From the NCBI GenBank assembly GCA_016765685.1, contig JAESPR010000104.1, positions 1-33,974 on the forward strand: a DNA stretch of 33,974 nt, given 5' to 3'. Of the stretch, positions 24,440 to 32,408 are shown one piece after another. Each line of letters starts with the position of its first letter. Positions within the stretch are counted from its first letter, which is position 1. The stretch is from Colwellia sp. GTDB taxonomy: Bacteria; Pseudomonadota; Gammaproteobacteria; Enterobacterales; Alteromonadaceae. The notes beneath the pieces are model-generated. The model did no database searches. It was not told where the DNA came from and saw only the letters and a list, made by a program, of their open reading frames with translations. A program made the translations under genes and the position numbers.

Positions 24440-26272
24440 ATGATGAATTCACGTACAACTAAGCATGTAAGACATGCTAAATGGAAAAATATTGTCATTA
24501 TTTTCATATTACTATTTATGCTCATTAGCGCATTACCAAACTTATATTCCGATAAAGTGAATATACACCTTATAAACAACAACACTCAAAGCGAACAAAT
24601 ATCACCACACGCTATTAATACTCTGTTAGCGAAGCATAAACTTGCTGTGGATGAGATTAAGTCATCTACCAATAGTACTTCTGTAACATTGGCAAATAAA
24701 ACAGACCAACATGTTATTGAAAAAATGCTCACACAAGAGCTAAGGGGTAAATATTCTATTGAAAGCTCAATTGAAAATAATGCTCCGGCTTGGTTAAAGT
24801 CATTAAAGGGGGAATCGATAAAATTAGGTTTAGACCTCAGTGGAGGTGTGTTATTTGTACTAGATGTCGATACCGAACGTGCATTATCTGACAGGCTAAA
24901 GAATATTGCTTTAGACGTTAGTTCTTTAGCGATAGAAAACCGTATTAGGATAAATAAAATATCACAGCCAAATAACCATTCAATTACCATTGATTTTTCT
25001 TCTTCTAAGTCGAATAACAAAGGTCAGCTATTAACGACAATCAAGAAAAACTATCCTGAGTTGACCCATAAACAATTGGATGAAAACCAAGTCACTTTAA
25101 CTTACTCCTCTAAAGAGCAAGTTAAATTTCGTCAAGAAACAATGAAGCAAACACTTAAAACGATGAGAGGGCGAATAGAAGAATTAGGTATCACCGAAGC
25201 GGTTACCCAAAAACAAGGGAAAAATAGAATTCGAATAGAGTTGCCTGGTGTTCATGATCCTGAAGAGGCCAAAAGGATTATTGGCGCTACAGCTTCTCTA
25301 GATTTTTATCAAATGGCTGAACATTCAAAAGCGGTTGGTATTCTACAAATGACTGATGACAATGGTCGAAAATTGAGAATGAATAGTAAGGTAGTCTTCT
25401 CTGGTAGTAGCATTAAAAATGCGCGTGCAGGTCAAGATGAAATGGGTATGCCATTAGTGAAGCTGACATTAGACAGTGTTGGCGGTAAGAAAATGTCTGC
25501 GTTCTCCAAGAAAAATATTGGCAAACCCATGGTGACGGTATTTTCTGAATTTTATCGCAATACCAAGGATGAAATGATTAAGAAAAGCAAAGTGATTAAT
25601 GTTGCCACTATTCAACAGCACTTAGGCTCACAATTTAGTATTACCAATATGTCTAGCTCACAGGCTGCACAAGAACTAGCGTTACTTTTACGTGCAGGTT
25701 CATTAACGGCACCAGTAACGATTGTAAAACAGCGAAGTATTGAAGCGACACTTGGCGTTGACAATATAGATAATGGTATCAAAGCATTGACCATAGGTAT
25801 TTCTTTTACTTTATTATTCATGGCCTTTTGGTATCGCACATTGGGCGTTATCGCTAATGTAGCATTGGCTTTGAATTTAGTTAGTTTACTTGGTTTAATG
25901 TCACTCCTTCCCGGTGCTGTTTTAACACTTCCAGGTATAGCGGGTTTAGTGTTAACGGTAGGTATGGCAGTTGACACAAACGTACTTATTTTTGAACGGA
26001 TAAAAGAAGAATTAAAGCGTGGTCGTCAGGTGCTTTCTGCGATTGAAAATGGTTATAAAAGCGCGTTTTCAACTATTCTTGATGCCAATATTACCACGAT
26101 GATCACAGGGATAATTTTATACTCCATCGGTTACGGCCCCGTAAAGGGTTTTGCCATCATTCTATGTTTAGGGATATTGACCAGTATGTTTACTGGGGTA
26201 TTCGTTTCAAAAGCATTAACCAATATTGTAATTCGTGAAAACAAGTCTCAGCTACTTGGAGTTAAATTATGA
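24440..26272 (+). CDS. secD: Protein translocase subunit SecD (second, SecDF2-type copy)
   Basis: SecD with SecF uses the ion gradient to pull exported proteins from the Sec channel. The 610-residue protein has an N-terminal helix (about 17-35), the conserved KLGLDLSGGVLFVLDVD block (near 128-143; the housekeeping copy usually has LRGG), the periplasmic P1 domain with GRIEELG and RIRIELPGV, and a six-helix RND-type region. The ion-relay motif VGMAVDTNVLIFERI is intact. The start could be ATG 24440 or 24443; AGAGA is the only, weak, ribosome site. It lacks the usual yajC/tgt neighbours and follows a VemP-like gene, so I take it for a regulated second copy. It overlaps secF by 4 bp. Confidence 0.95.
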   Translation: MMNSRTTKHVRHAKWKNIVIIFILLFMLISALPNLYSDKVNIHLINNNTQSEQISPHAINTLLAKHKLAVDEIKSSTNSTSVTLANKTDQHVIEKMLTQELRGKYSIESSIENNAPAWLKSLKGESIKLGLDLSGGVLFVLDVDTERALSDRLKNIALDVSSLAIENRIRINKISQPNNHSITIDFSSSKSNNKGQLLTTIKKNYPELTHKQLDENQVTLTYSSKEQVKFRQETMKQTLKTMRGRIEELGITEAVTQKQGKNRIRIELPGVHDPEEAKRIIGATASLDFYQMAEHSKAVGILQMTDDNGRKLRMNSKVVFSGSSIKNARAGQDEMGMPLVKLTLDSVGGKKMSAFSKKNIGKPMVTVFSEFYRNTKDEMIKKSKVINVATIQQHLGSQFSITNMSSSQAAQELALLLRAGSLTAPVTIVKQRSIEATLGVDNIDNGIKALTIGISFTLLFMAFWYRTLGVIANVALALNLVSLLGLMSLLPGAVLTLPGIAGLVLTVGMAVDTNVLIFERIKEELKRGRQVLSAIENGYKSAFSTILDANITTMITGIILYSIGYGPVKGFAIILCLGILTSMFTGVFVSKALTNIVIRENKSQLLGVKL

Positions 26273-27189
26273 ACAATTCCCTATTAAAACAAACTGAAAC
26301 TTTAAGCAAGTTTCGTGTAGTCAGCTTCTATTGTGCCGCAGTATTTGTTTTATTTTCTTTACTCGGTTTATTTAATAATGGGCTTAATCTTGGTTTAGAT
26401 TTTACGGGTGGATACCTAACAGAGTTCTCAACTGAACAATCGATAACCCAGAACAAAATGCAAGGGTTATTGACGTCATATTTACCTGATACATTTCAAT
26501 TGTCTTCTGCTGAAAATGGAACGCACTGGAGCGTACAGCAAGCCGATAATAATAGTAGCTTGAAAGGAAAAACATGGTTAACCGAATTTTCCGAGCAAAG
26601 CGGATTAACAATCACACCACAAGATGCTATTTATATCGGTAGCCAAGTAGGTGAAGAGTTAATTAATCAAGGAGGGTTAGCGTTATTAACTTCAGTGATA
26701 GTGATATTGCTTTATTTATCGTTAAGGTTCGAATGGCGCTTGGCGGCAGGTTCTGTCATTGCGCTTTTTCATGATGTGATTATCGTGCTTGGCATATTCG
26801 CATGGTTTGAAATTTCATTTGATTTAACCATCCTCGCAAGTTTGCTCGCCATCATCGGTTATTCACTAAATGATTCAATAATCGTCGGTGACAAGATAAG
26901 AGAAATAATGAAAAGAAATAATGAAACCGATATAGATTCCATTATAAATCTCGCCATAAAATCAACCATCGTTCGCACCTTGATAACTTCAGGGACAACG
27001 CTTGCTACGATATTAGCAATATGGTTTTTTGCAGGGGAATCACTAGCTGGTTTTTCTATTGCGCTCTTCACGGGGATTTTAGTCGGTACGTTTTCATCTA
27101 TTGCAATTTCGGCAACTGTGCCACAATTATTTGGTTTAAAGGCAGATTATTATCAAAGAAAAGAGGAAGATATTTGTCAATTACCCTGA
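26269..27189 (+). CDS. secF: Protein translocase subunit SecF (second copy)
   Basis: The 306-residue SecF partner has an N-terminal helix (about 18-38), the LGLDFTGGYLTEF block, a small periplasmic domain and five further helices. The conserved LLAIIGYSLNDSIIVGDKIRE segment, carrying the functional Asp, is intact. Its ATG overlaps the secD stop (ATGA), a translational-coupling arrangement typical of secDF. The C-terminus is short and polar. Confidence 0.95.
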   Translation: MNNSLLKQTETLSKFRVVSFYCAAVFVLFSLLGLFNNGLNLGLDFTGGYLTEFSTEQSITQNKMQGLLTSYLPDTFQLSSAENGTHWSVQQADNNSSLKGKTWLTEFSEQSGLTITPQDAIYIGSQVGEELINQGGLALLTSVIVILLYLSLRFEWRLAAGSVIALFHDVIIVLGIFAWFEISFDLTILASLLAIIGYSLNDSIIVGDKIREIMKRNNETDIDSIINLAIKSTIVRTLITSGTTLATILAIWFFAGESLAGFSIALFTGILVGTFSSIAISATVPQLFGLKADYYQRKEEDICQLP

Positions 27190-27570
27190 TTGAATTTTAA
27201 ATATTACTCCTGTTAGTTTATAAGGTATCTATTTATCGATGGATACCTTAACTGTCTTGTCTTAACCGATAAGTCATGCCAATACAAATACGTGAACGAC
27301 CGCTATGGTGTGTGAGTATCAAGATGAAGGTAGCTCAACGTCTAATGAACACTAAAAACAGCTCGAAAATCTATTGATGTTAACGTCGGCTATCGTATCA
27401 AAGTGATCGTTAGGATGGGTGATTTTGGTTCGTGAATTAGGTCGGCTTTGTGGTATTAGTGATCATACAGGAAGTTTATTTCAAAGATTAGGAACAATCA
27501 CAAAACGTAACTAATATGTTAAATTTTCTCATTACTTGTGACGATCCGCACATTAACCACATCTAATAGA
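27190..27570. other. Gene-free stretch after secF, with possible degraded coding sequence
   Basis: An inverted repeat TAAGGTATC (27221-27229) / GATACCTTA (27242-27250) could end secDF transcription, although no T-run follows. Between about 27275 and 27530, short reading-frame pieces look coding-like: YKYVNDRYG, VAQRLMNTKNSS and VIVRMGDFG, in different frames and broken by stops. They faintly resemble a GGDEF domain in the right order. This is a suggestion only. Confidence 0.3.
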
Positions 27571-27571
27571 T

Positions 27572-27585
27572 TTGATCTGGATCAA
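27572..27585. promoter_or_regulatory. Perfect FNR-type binding site
   Basis: TTGAT-CTGG-ATCAA is a perfect match to the FNR/ANR consensus TTGAT-N4-ATCAA. Its centre lies about 72 bp upstream of the start predicted from the promoter at 27615-27644, a spacing used by class I activators on the same DNA face. It points to oxygen-dependent control of whatever is transcribed from there. Confidence 0.7.
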
Positions 27586-27614
27586 AATAAATAGAGTATT
27601 TGTACTATTTATGC

Positions 27615-27644
27615 TTTACATGGATAGAGCTGTTACTCTATAAT
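27615..27644 (+). promoter_or_regulatory. Sigma-70 promoter of a candidate small RNA
   Basis: TTTACA (27615-27620) and a perfect TATAAT (27639-27644) are 18 bp apart, giving 11 of 12 consensus matches. No ORF with a ribosome site follows before the terminator at 27711-27737. Confidence 0.7.
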
Positions 27645-27650
27645 AGCTTT

Positions 27651-27737
27651 GTTCCTAACCGAGCACTTATTGTAATAATTTTATTCTAGCTTCCCCATAG
27701 CTTACACATGCCAGTAGTCTTGCTACTGGTTTTTTTT
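27651..27737 (+). ncRNA. Candidate FNR-regulated small RNA (about 87 nt)
   Basis: A strong promoter, an FNR box centred near -72 and a perfect intrinsic terminator frame a transcript of about 87 nt. No start codon with a ribosome site opens a plausible ORF in it. A C-rich unpaired stretch (CTTCCCC around 27690) could be a seed for binding mRNA ribosome sites. By analogy with enteric FnrS, an anaerobically induced sRNA is possible, but no sequence similarity to FnrS is claimed. Confidence 0.55.
27711..27737 (+). terminator. Strong intrinsic terminator, plus strand
   Basis: CCAGTAG (27711-27717), loop TCTTG and CTACTGG (27723-27729) followed by eight T form a perfect 7-bp stem terminator. The minus strand has no T-run after the stem, so it does not serve the LanC-like gene. 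Confidence 0.93.
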
Positions 27738-27790
27738 GCCTGAAATTTGCCTAGCGGAACAAAAGAATATTTTATATCGACAATACCGCA

Positions 27791-28996
27791 TTAAAATAAA
27801 TCTAAGCCTGGGATAGCCGCTTCGTTTGGATGTAAACAATGATGCAAATAAATGGCAAGACCAGCGTCACCTGTCCACAAGGTATGCCTGCCTTGACCGT
27901 AACGTAAACGATCTTTCTGGCATTGCTCAATGGCGTGAATTGCAAACTTCCTTGCTCTTTCAAGCCAAATTAAATCCCCCCACCTTTTATATAGATATAA
28001 AAAAGCATAACCGTTACCCGAAGTACCATGACAAATATTAGCGCCTTTTACTAGCGGTCCTGCTTGCCACACTAATTCACCCGTTTTTTCTAACAAATTA
28101 TCAAGTAGTTTAGAGTGGGGTGAATTGTTTTTAGGGGTTCTTGCCATTGCCGTAACAATGCCTGCAGCGCCATGACACCACTGTACAAGTAGTTTATCAA
28201 TGTTGGGTTTGGTGCATAAAGTCCAATTAATTAAACCGTTTTCTCTTTTCGCAGATATATTTAGTGTCGCAATAGTGCGTTCTATAATCGCCTCAATGCA
28301 ACTATCTGATAATAAATCTGCACCTTGTAAAAGAATATTAGCGTTACCCGTTATACCGTGGCAGGCACCGTAATAATGACGTTTTAGCCCAAATACCTGA
28401 CTTTGCCAAAGCCATTCACCTGTTTCAGTATCTTGTTGCCAATTATCCATTAACGATCTTGCGCCTTTAACAAACATATTTTTCCAGCAAATGTTACCTG
28501 TTTTACGGTATAGCGCTAAAGCCACATGCATCATGCCACTTTGGCCGGACGTTATTTCATAAAGAGGAAGATCTATTGTTTCTTCCATGCACTTTAAAAG
28601 GTGCTCTAAGACATATTGATTATCAGGTTCAGCTAAAATTAGGGGCATCAAAATACCAATTTCACCTATTTGCAATCCCGGCTCTACTGATACGTCAGGA
28701 GACTTTAAGAATGACGAGTGAACGGTGGCAAGTAAATGTGATAAGTCGTTTGTTTTATAGCCGTAATATTTTAAAATTTGTAGTGCATGTATAGTACCAG
28801 CCGCACCCGCATAGGCAGACCATTTAGGCCCAATCCTAGAATAGCTTTCAGCATCAAGAGGATGTGTCGGCCAGCAAGCGTTAGGTAATAGTGATTGTTC
28901 AACATCATCAATAATCGATGTTATTGCTTTTTGAACAATAATCTTGTTCCAAGATGTTGTGGTCAGTAATTCATGACGCTTTCTATCAAATAACAT
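27791..28996 (-). CDS. Orphan LanC-like lanthionine cyclase-family protein
   Basis: The 401-residue protein is an alpha/alpha toroid with repeated GxxG turns (GAAGTIHAL, GEIGIL, GQSGMMH, GITGN, GAAGI, GTSGNG, GDAGLA), the LanC fold. The zinc ligands of LanC are present: C274 in WCHG and C322-H323 in ICHG. A further C212-H213-G matches the position of the catalytic His of NisC. The catalytic Asp region reads YEITSGQSG, so Glu seems to replace Asp. LanC enzymes close thioether rings in lanthipeptides, but no dehydratase (LanB/LanM) or precursor-like short ORF was seen nearby. It may act as a stand-alone LanC-like protein on another Cys substrate. Ribosome site AGGGG lies unusually far (13 bases) from the ATG. 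Confidence 0.88.
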   Translation of the reverse strand: MLFDRKRHELLTTTSWNKIIVQKAITSIIDDVEQSLLPNACWPTHPLDAESYSRIGPKWSAYAGAAGTIHALQILKYYGYKTNDLSHLLATVHSSFLKSPDVSVEPGLQIGEIGILMPLILAEPDNQYVLEHLLKCMEETIDLPLYEITSGQSGMMHVALALYRKTGNICWKNMFVKGARSLMDNWQQDTETGEWLWQSQVFGLKRHYYGACHGITGNANILLQGADLLSDSCIEAIIERTIATLNISAKRENGLINWTLCTKPNIDKLLVQWCHGAAGIVTAMARTPKNNSPHSKLLDNLLEKTGELVWQAGPLVKGANICHGTSGNGYAFLYLYKRWGDLIWLERARKFAIHAIEQCQKDRLRYGQGRHTLWTGDAGLAIYLHHCLHPNEAAIPGLDLF

Positions 28997-29196
28997 TATT
29001 CTATTATTTCCCCTAACGTTGTTGAAAATTCTGCGGGTTGGTATTACATAGCTTATCCTTTGAAATTATACTCACTAACTGTCACTAAATTCTGTTGCAA
29101 TGTTTTGTCATAGTTATTCGTAGTAACTTATTGTATATTCTAAGCGTATTGATTATATTATTTCATATGACTTATGGACATATGTACAAGGAAATT

Positions 29197-29874
29197 ATGT
29201 CAGAATTAAATGCTCGTGAAAAAACGCAAATATTTGAATTACAGCCCGGAAAAAGTATGGATCTTCAAATAAATCACCCCGTGCCTTTGCGGTTAAAGTT
29301 GCAGTTGGTGGGTTATGATATTGGCAAATATATTCTGTTGAAATATCCTCGGGTTACTAGCACTTCTGAATACAAAGACGTATTGGTTGAAGGTAATGTT
29401 ATGATTGTACGTTATCTTATGGAAGGTAATAAAGGCGAGTGTTTTGCTTTTCGTTCTACCATTAAACATATTACTATTTATCCTGAAAAATTTCTTTTTC
29501 TCGAATACCCTAAAAAAATAGAAAATCGTCAGTTAAGAACGCAGCAAAGAACCAGCATTCATATACCGGCAGTTATTATGATTGAGGAAGATGAAAATAA
29601 CAAAGAGATGAGAATAAATGGTGCTATTAGTGATATATCACTTAAAGGTTGTGGTTTTTCATTCAAAAGTAAAAGTAGCAGCACTAATGTAAACAAACGC
29701 AAAGTGTTCATTTGTTTGCAAAGCCCAGCAGGAGTTGATATGAAAATATCATCCGAAGTGTGTAATAGTCGTAATAAGCAAGGTGTAGTTAATGTTGGTA
29801 TTAAGTTTTTAGAAGTTGATGAACATTTACCCGAATTATTAGAGCAACTATTTATTAATACTAATGACAGTTAA
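29197..29874 (+). CDS. YcgR-like PilZ domain protein (c-di-GMP receptor)
   Basis: A beta-rich N-terminal YcgR-like domain (about 1-105) precedes a PilZ domain (about 108-220). The c-di-GMP binding motifs are complete: RTQQR (RxxxR) and DISLKG (DxSxxG). Such proteins couple c-di-GMP level to motility or surface behaviour. I place the start at ATG 29197, which has AAGGA at proper spacing; the longer frame from 29095 adds a hydrophobic leader with no ribosome site. The gene stands alone and converges on engB. It could read the c-di-GMP controlled by the GGDEF-EAL protein at 874. Confidence 0.88.
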   Translation: MSELNAREKTQIFELQPGKSMDLQINHPVPLRLKLQLVGYDIGKYILLKYPRVTSTSEYKDVLVEGNVMIVRYLMEGNKGECFAFRSTIKHITIYPEKFLFLEYPKKIENRQLRTQQRTSIHIPAVIMIEEDENNKEMRINGAISDISLKGCGFSFKSKSSSTNVNKRKVFICLQSPAGVDMKISSEVCNSRNKQGVVNVGIKFLEVDEHLPELLEQLFINTNDS

Positions 29875-29894
29875 TTTTGAGTGCTACATCGTGT

Positions 29895-30518
29895 TTATTG
29901 CTCAGTTTCGGTTAGAAACCAGTCACAAATAACGGCATTGGCCTGTTCAGTGCCAGTATATTTTAGAGAAGAAAAAGCTTGAACTTTAATGTCACCATTA
30001 AGCTCTGCCAGTATTTTTTTCACTTTCAATACTTCTGCGCTACGTTTACCTTGCGATAACTTATCAGATTTGGTTAACAATGCTAATACAGGCAACTCAC
30101 TATCAACCGCCCATTCGATTAAATCCATGTCTAAGTCTTTTAATGGATGCCTAATGTCCATCAATATCACTAAGCCTTTCAAGCTTTCACGTTTTTCTAA
30201 ATATTCACCGAGCGCTTTTTGCCATTTCTTTTTCATTTCTAAAGGCACTTTAGCAAAACCATAACCGGGTAAATCGATTAAACGTTTGTTTTCTGCAATT
30301 TCAAAAACATTAATTAATTGCGTACGACCTGGGGTTTTACTGATGCGAGCTAAGCCTCTTTGATTGGTCAAGGTGTTGAGTGCACTTGATTTTCCAGCAT
30401 TAGATCGGCCAGCGAACGCCACTTCAATACCCGTGTCTTCGGGTAATTTTCGAATATCTGGCGCACTGATGGTAAAGGTGGCTTTGCTTAAATGTATAGC
30501 TGAAGAAGGCAAGGGCAT
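29895..30518 (-). CDS. engB: Ribosome biogenesis GTP-binding protein EngB (YsxC/YihA)
   Basis: The 207-residue TRAFAC GTPase takes part in assembly of the large ribosomal subunit. Motifs are G1 [10 protein letters not shown]2 region TPGRTQ, G3 DLPGYG, G4 TKSDK and G5 SSLK. Length and the C-terminal WFLTETEQ are typical. It is divergent from the cytochrome c gene, the engB-cytochrome c4 neighbourhood common in gammaproteobacteria. A TATAAT on the minus strand (30554-30559) may be its -10 box. Confidence 0.96.
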   Translation of the reverse strand: MPLPSSAIHLSKATFTISAPDIRKLPEDTGIEVAFAGRSNAGKSSALNTLTNQRGLARISKTPGRTQLINVFEIAENKRLIDLPGYGFAKVPLEMKKKWQKALGEYLEKRESLKGLVILMDIRHPLKDLDMDLIEWAVDSELPVLALLTKSDKLSQGKRSAEVLKVKKILAELNGDIKVQAFSSLKYTGTEQANAVICDWFLTETEQ

Positions 30519-30642
30519 AACTCGGTTAATGTAAAAGGAATAAATAAAGCGTCATTATAACGGCTTTCGAAATTTATTTGCTTAAAAAAATAAACAAATG
30601 GGTGAAATACTGTGTTTTTTAAGGAAAATTTTGGGTGATGCT

Positions 30643-30671
30643 GTTACACATCGACTATATTAGTGTAAAAT
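30643..30671 (+). promoter_or_regulatory. Candidate sigma-70 promoter of the cytochrome c gene
   Basis: GTTACA (30643-30648) and TAAAAT (30666-30671) are 17 bp apart. The predicted start lies about 50 bp before the ATG at 30727, which is preceded by AGAGAG. Confidence 0.5.
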
Positions 30672-30726
30672 GCGTCACTTAGTTATTTGAATTTAATTTA
30701 TTTTTCGACAAGCAGAGAGCAACTCA

Positions 30727-31674
30727 ATGAAAAAAATAATCTTTTCACTATTGTTAACCGTGGGCGCCATGAGTACTGCCAATGCAGTAGAAGGTAATGC
30801 CGAAGCAGGTAAAAACAAAGCAGTGATGTGTGCTGCTTGTCATGGGGCTACGGGTATTAGTGCTATTCCTACTTACCCTGATCTTGCCGGTCAAAATGCA
30901 CTATATTTTGTTAAACAATTGGTTGATTTTAAATCAGGCGCTCGTACCGACATGATGATGGCGCCCATGGCGGCTAATTTATCTGAACAAGATATGGCTG
31001 ATTTAGCCGCTTTTTTTGCTAGCCAAAAACGTGCGAGCGAACAGGCCGTTGCTGCAGATGATAATACCGCTCCTGCTGCTTCAACTTCTGCGGGCAATGT
31101 AGACGTGGTCACATCAACGCCGGCTAAAGCACTTTATGCGGGTAATGTAAAATCAGGCCAAGAAAAATCAGCAATGTGTGCCTCTTGCCATGGTGTTGAC
31201 GGTAATAGCCCTGTCGCTATTTATCCTAAATTAGCAGGTCAAAGCGCTAGTTATACCGCTAAACAGTTAGCTGATTTTAAATCAGGTGAACGTAAAGACC
31301 CAGTGATGATGGGTATGGTTGCCGCGTTATCTGAACAAGATATGAATGATATAGCAGCCTATTTTGCTGTGCAAACGCCAACTGTAGGTATAGGTGAATC
31401 TAGTGCCTTAGGTCATAAATTATATTTTGGTGGTGACGCTAAAAAAGGCATTACCGCCTGTGTTGCTTGTCATGGTGTACAAGGTAAAGGTATGGCACAA
31501 GCCGGTTTTCCTGCACTTGCTGGCCAAAATGCCGATTACTTGAAAAAACAAATTGCTAGTTTTCGCGATGGTAGTCGTGGTAACGATAGCAATAACATGA
31601 TGCGTGATATTGCTATTAAAATGTCTGATAGTGATATTGAAGAGTTAGTTAGTTATATGTCTGCACTTAAATAG
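30727..31674 (+). CDS. Three-haem c4-type periplasmic cytochrome
   Basis: The protein has a signal peptide (cleavage after A20) and three CxxCH haem sites: C35-AAC-H39, C151-ASC-H155 and C245-VAC-H249. Each lies in a c553/c4-type domain of about 90 residues with a Met-rich stretch that can supply the sixth ligand (MMAPM, MMGM, NNMM). Classical cytochrome c4 has two such domains and about 200 residues; here there are three and 315 residues. It should carry electrons from the bc1 complex to terminal oxidases in the periplasm. An Ala-rich linker (about 110-135) separates domains 1 and 2, which are the most alike (SEQDM repeats), suggesting a duplication. Confidence 0.92.
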   Translation: MKKIIFSLLLTVGAMSTANAVEGNAEAGKNKAVMCAACHGATGISAIPTYPDLAGQNALYFVKQLVDFKSGARTDMMMAPMAANLSEQDMADLAAFFASQKRASEQAVAADDNTAPAASTSAGNVDVVTSTPAKALYAGNVKSGQEKSAMCASCHGVDGNSPVAIYPKLAGQSASYTAKQLADFKSGERKDPVMMGMVAALSEQDMNDIAAYFAVQTPTVGIGESSALGHKLYFGGDAKKGITACVACHGVQGKGMAQAGFPALAGQNADYLKKQIASFRDGSRGNDSNNMMRDIAIKMSDSDIEELVSYMSALK

Positions 31675-31700
31675 TACTCAGTATTTACTAACAACTTGAT

Positions 31701-31727
31701 AAAAGCAGCGTTAATCGCTGCTTTTTT
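31701..31727 (+). terminator. Intrinsic terminator after the cytochrome c gene
   Basis: AAAAGCAGCG, loop TTAAT, CGCTGC and six T form a strong hairpin 26 bp after the stop. Confidence 0.92.
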
Positions 31728-31781
31728 GTTTATATCGCCTAATATATTAGGGTTTTCAGCGATAAGTAGAGTAAGTATAGT

Positions 31782-32408
31782 TTGACTAAAATCGTCAACA
31801 ATAAACAGTTAATCGCCTGCCAACAGTGTGATGCCTTATATGACAAGCCAGAATTAAAACAAGGCCAAAGGGCAAAGTGCGTGCGTTGCGGTAATGTGAT
31901 GGCAGAACGGAAAGTTAACTCAATTGAGCGCAGTTTTCATTGGTCATTGGCGGGTACTTTATTGCTGGTGCCTGCTATTTTACTCCCATTGATGGGCGTG
32001 ACGTTGGCCGGACAATATCATCATGCCTCATTGCTTGATTGTGTGGTAGTGCTTATTGAACGTGAATATTTTATGATTGCCATGTTAGTATTTTTATTTG
32101 CTATTGCCGTGCCTGTGGTGCGTTTAGCGGGCGCTTTATATATATCCTATAGTTTTAAATTTAATCAACTGAAGCCCTCATTATTGCATTTTTGCAGAGC
32201 CTTTCATCATTTAGATAATTGGGCAATGCTTAACGTATTTATGTTAGGTATTGTTGTTTCCATGTATAAACTACTTGATGATACCCAACTGTCGGTCAAT
32301 ATGGGCTTGTTGGCTTTTATTCTTTGGTTGTTCAGCTCAACCATGGCAGCTGCTGCTTTAGATCAAGATTATATCTGGCAAAAACTGGAGGATGAATTTG
32401 TCGATTAA
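31782..32408 (+). CDS. pqiA: Paraquat-inducible protein A, first half protein
   Basis: The 208-residue protein begins with a zinc-ribbon-like CQQC...CVRC pair, then four membrane helices, which is one PqiA domain. E. coli PqiA carries two such domains; here they are split over two consecutive genes. The start is TTG 31782; no ATG is available before the Cys motif. PqiA with PqiB and PqiC forms an envelope-spanning lipid transport system of the MCE type. The 3' end overlaps the next gene by 17 nt. Confidence 0.85.
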   Translation: MTKIVNNKQLIACQQCDALYDKPELKQGQRAKCVRCGNVMAERKVNSIERSFHWSLAGTLLLVPAILLPLMGVTLAGQYHHASLLDCVVVLIEREYFMIAMLVFLFAIAVPVVRLAGALYISYSFKFNQLKPSLLHFCRAFHHLDNWAMLNVFMLGIVVSMYKLLDDTQLSVNMGLLAFILWLFSSTMAAAALDQDYIWQKLEDEFVD

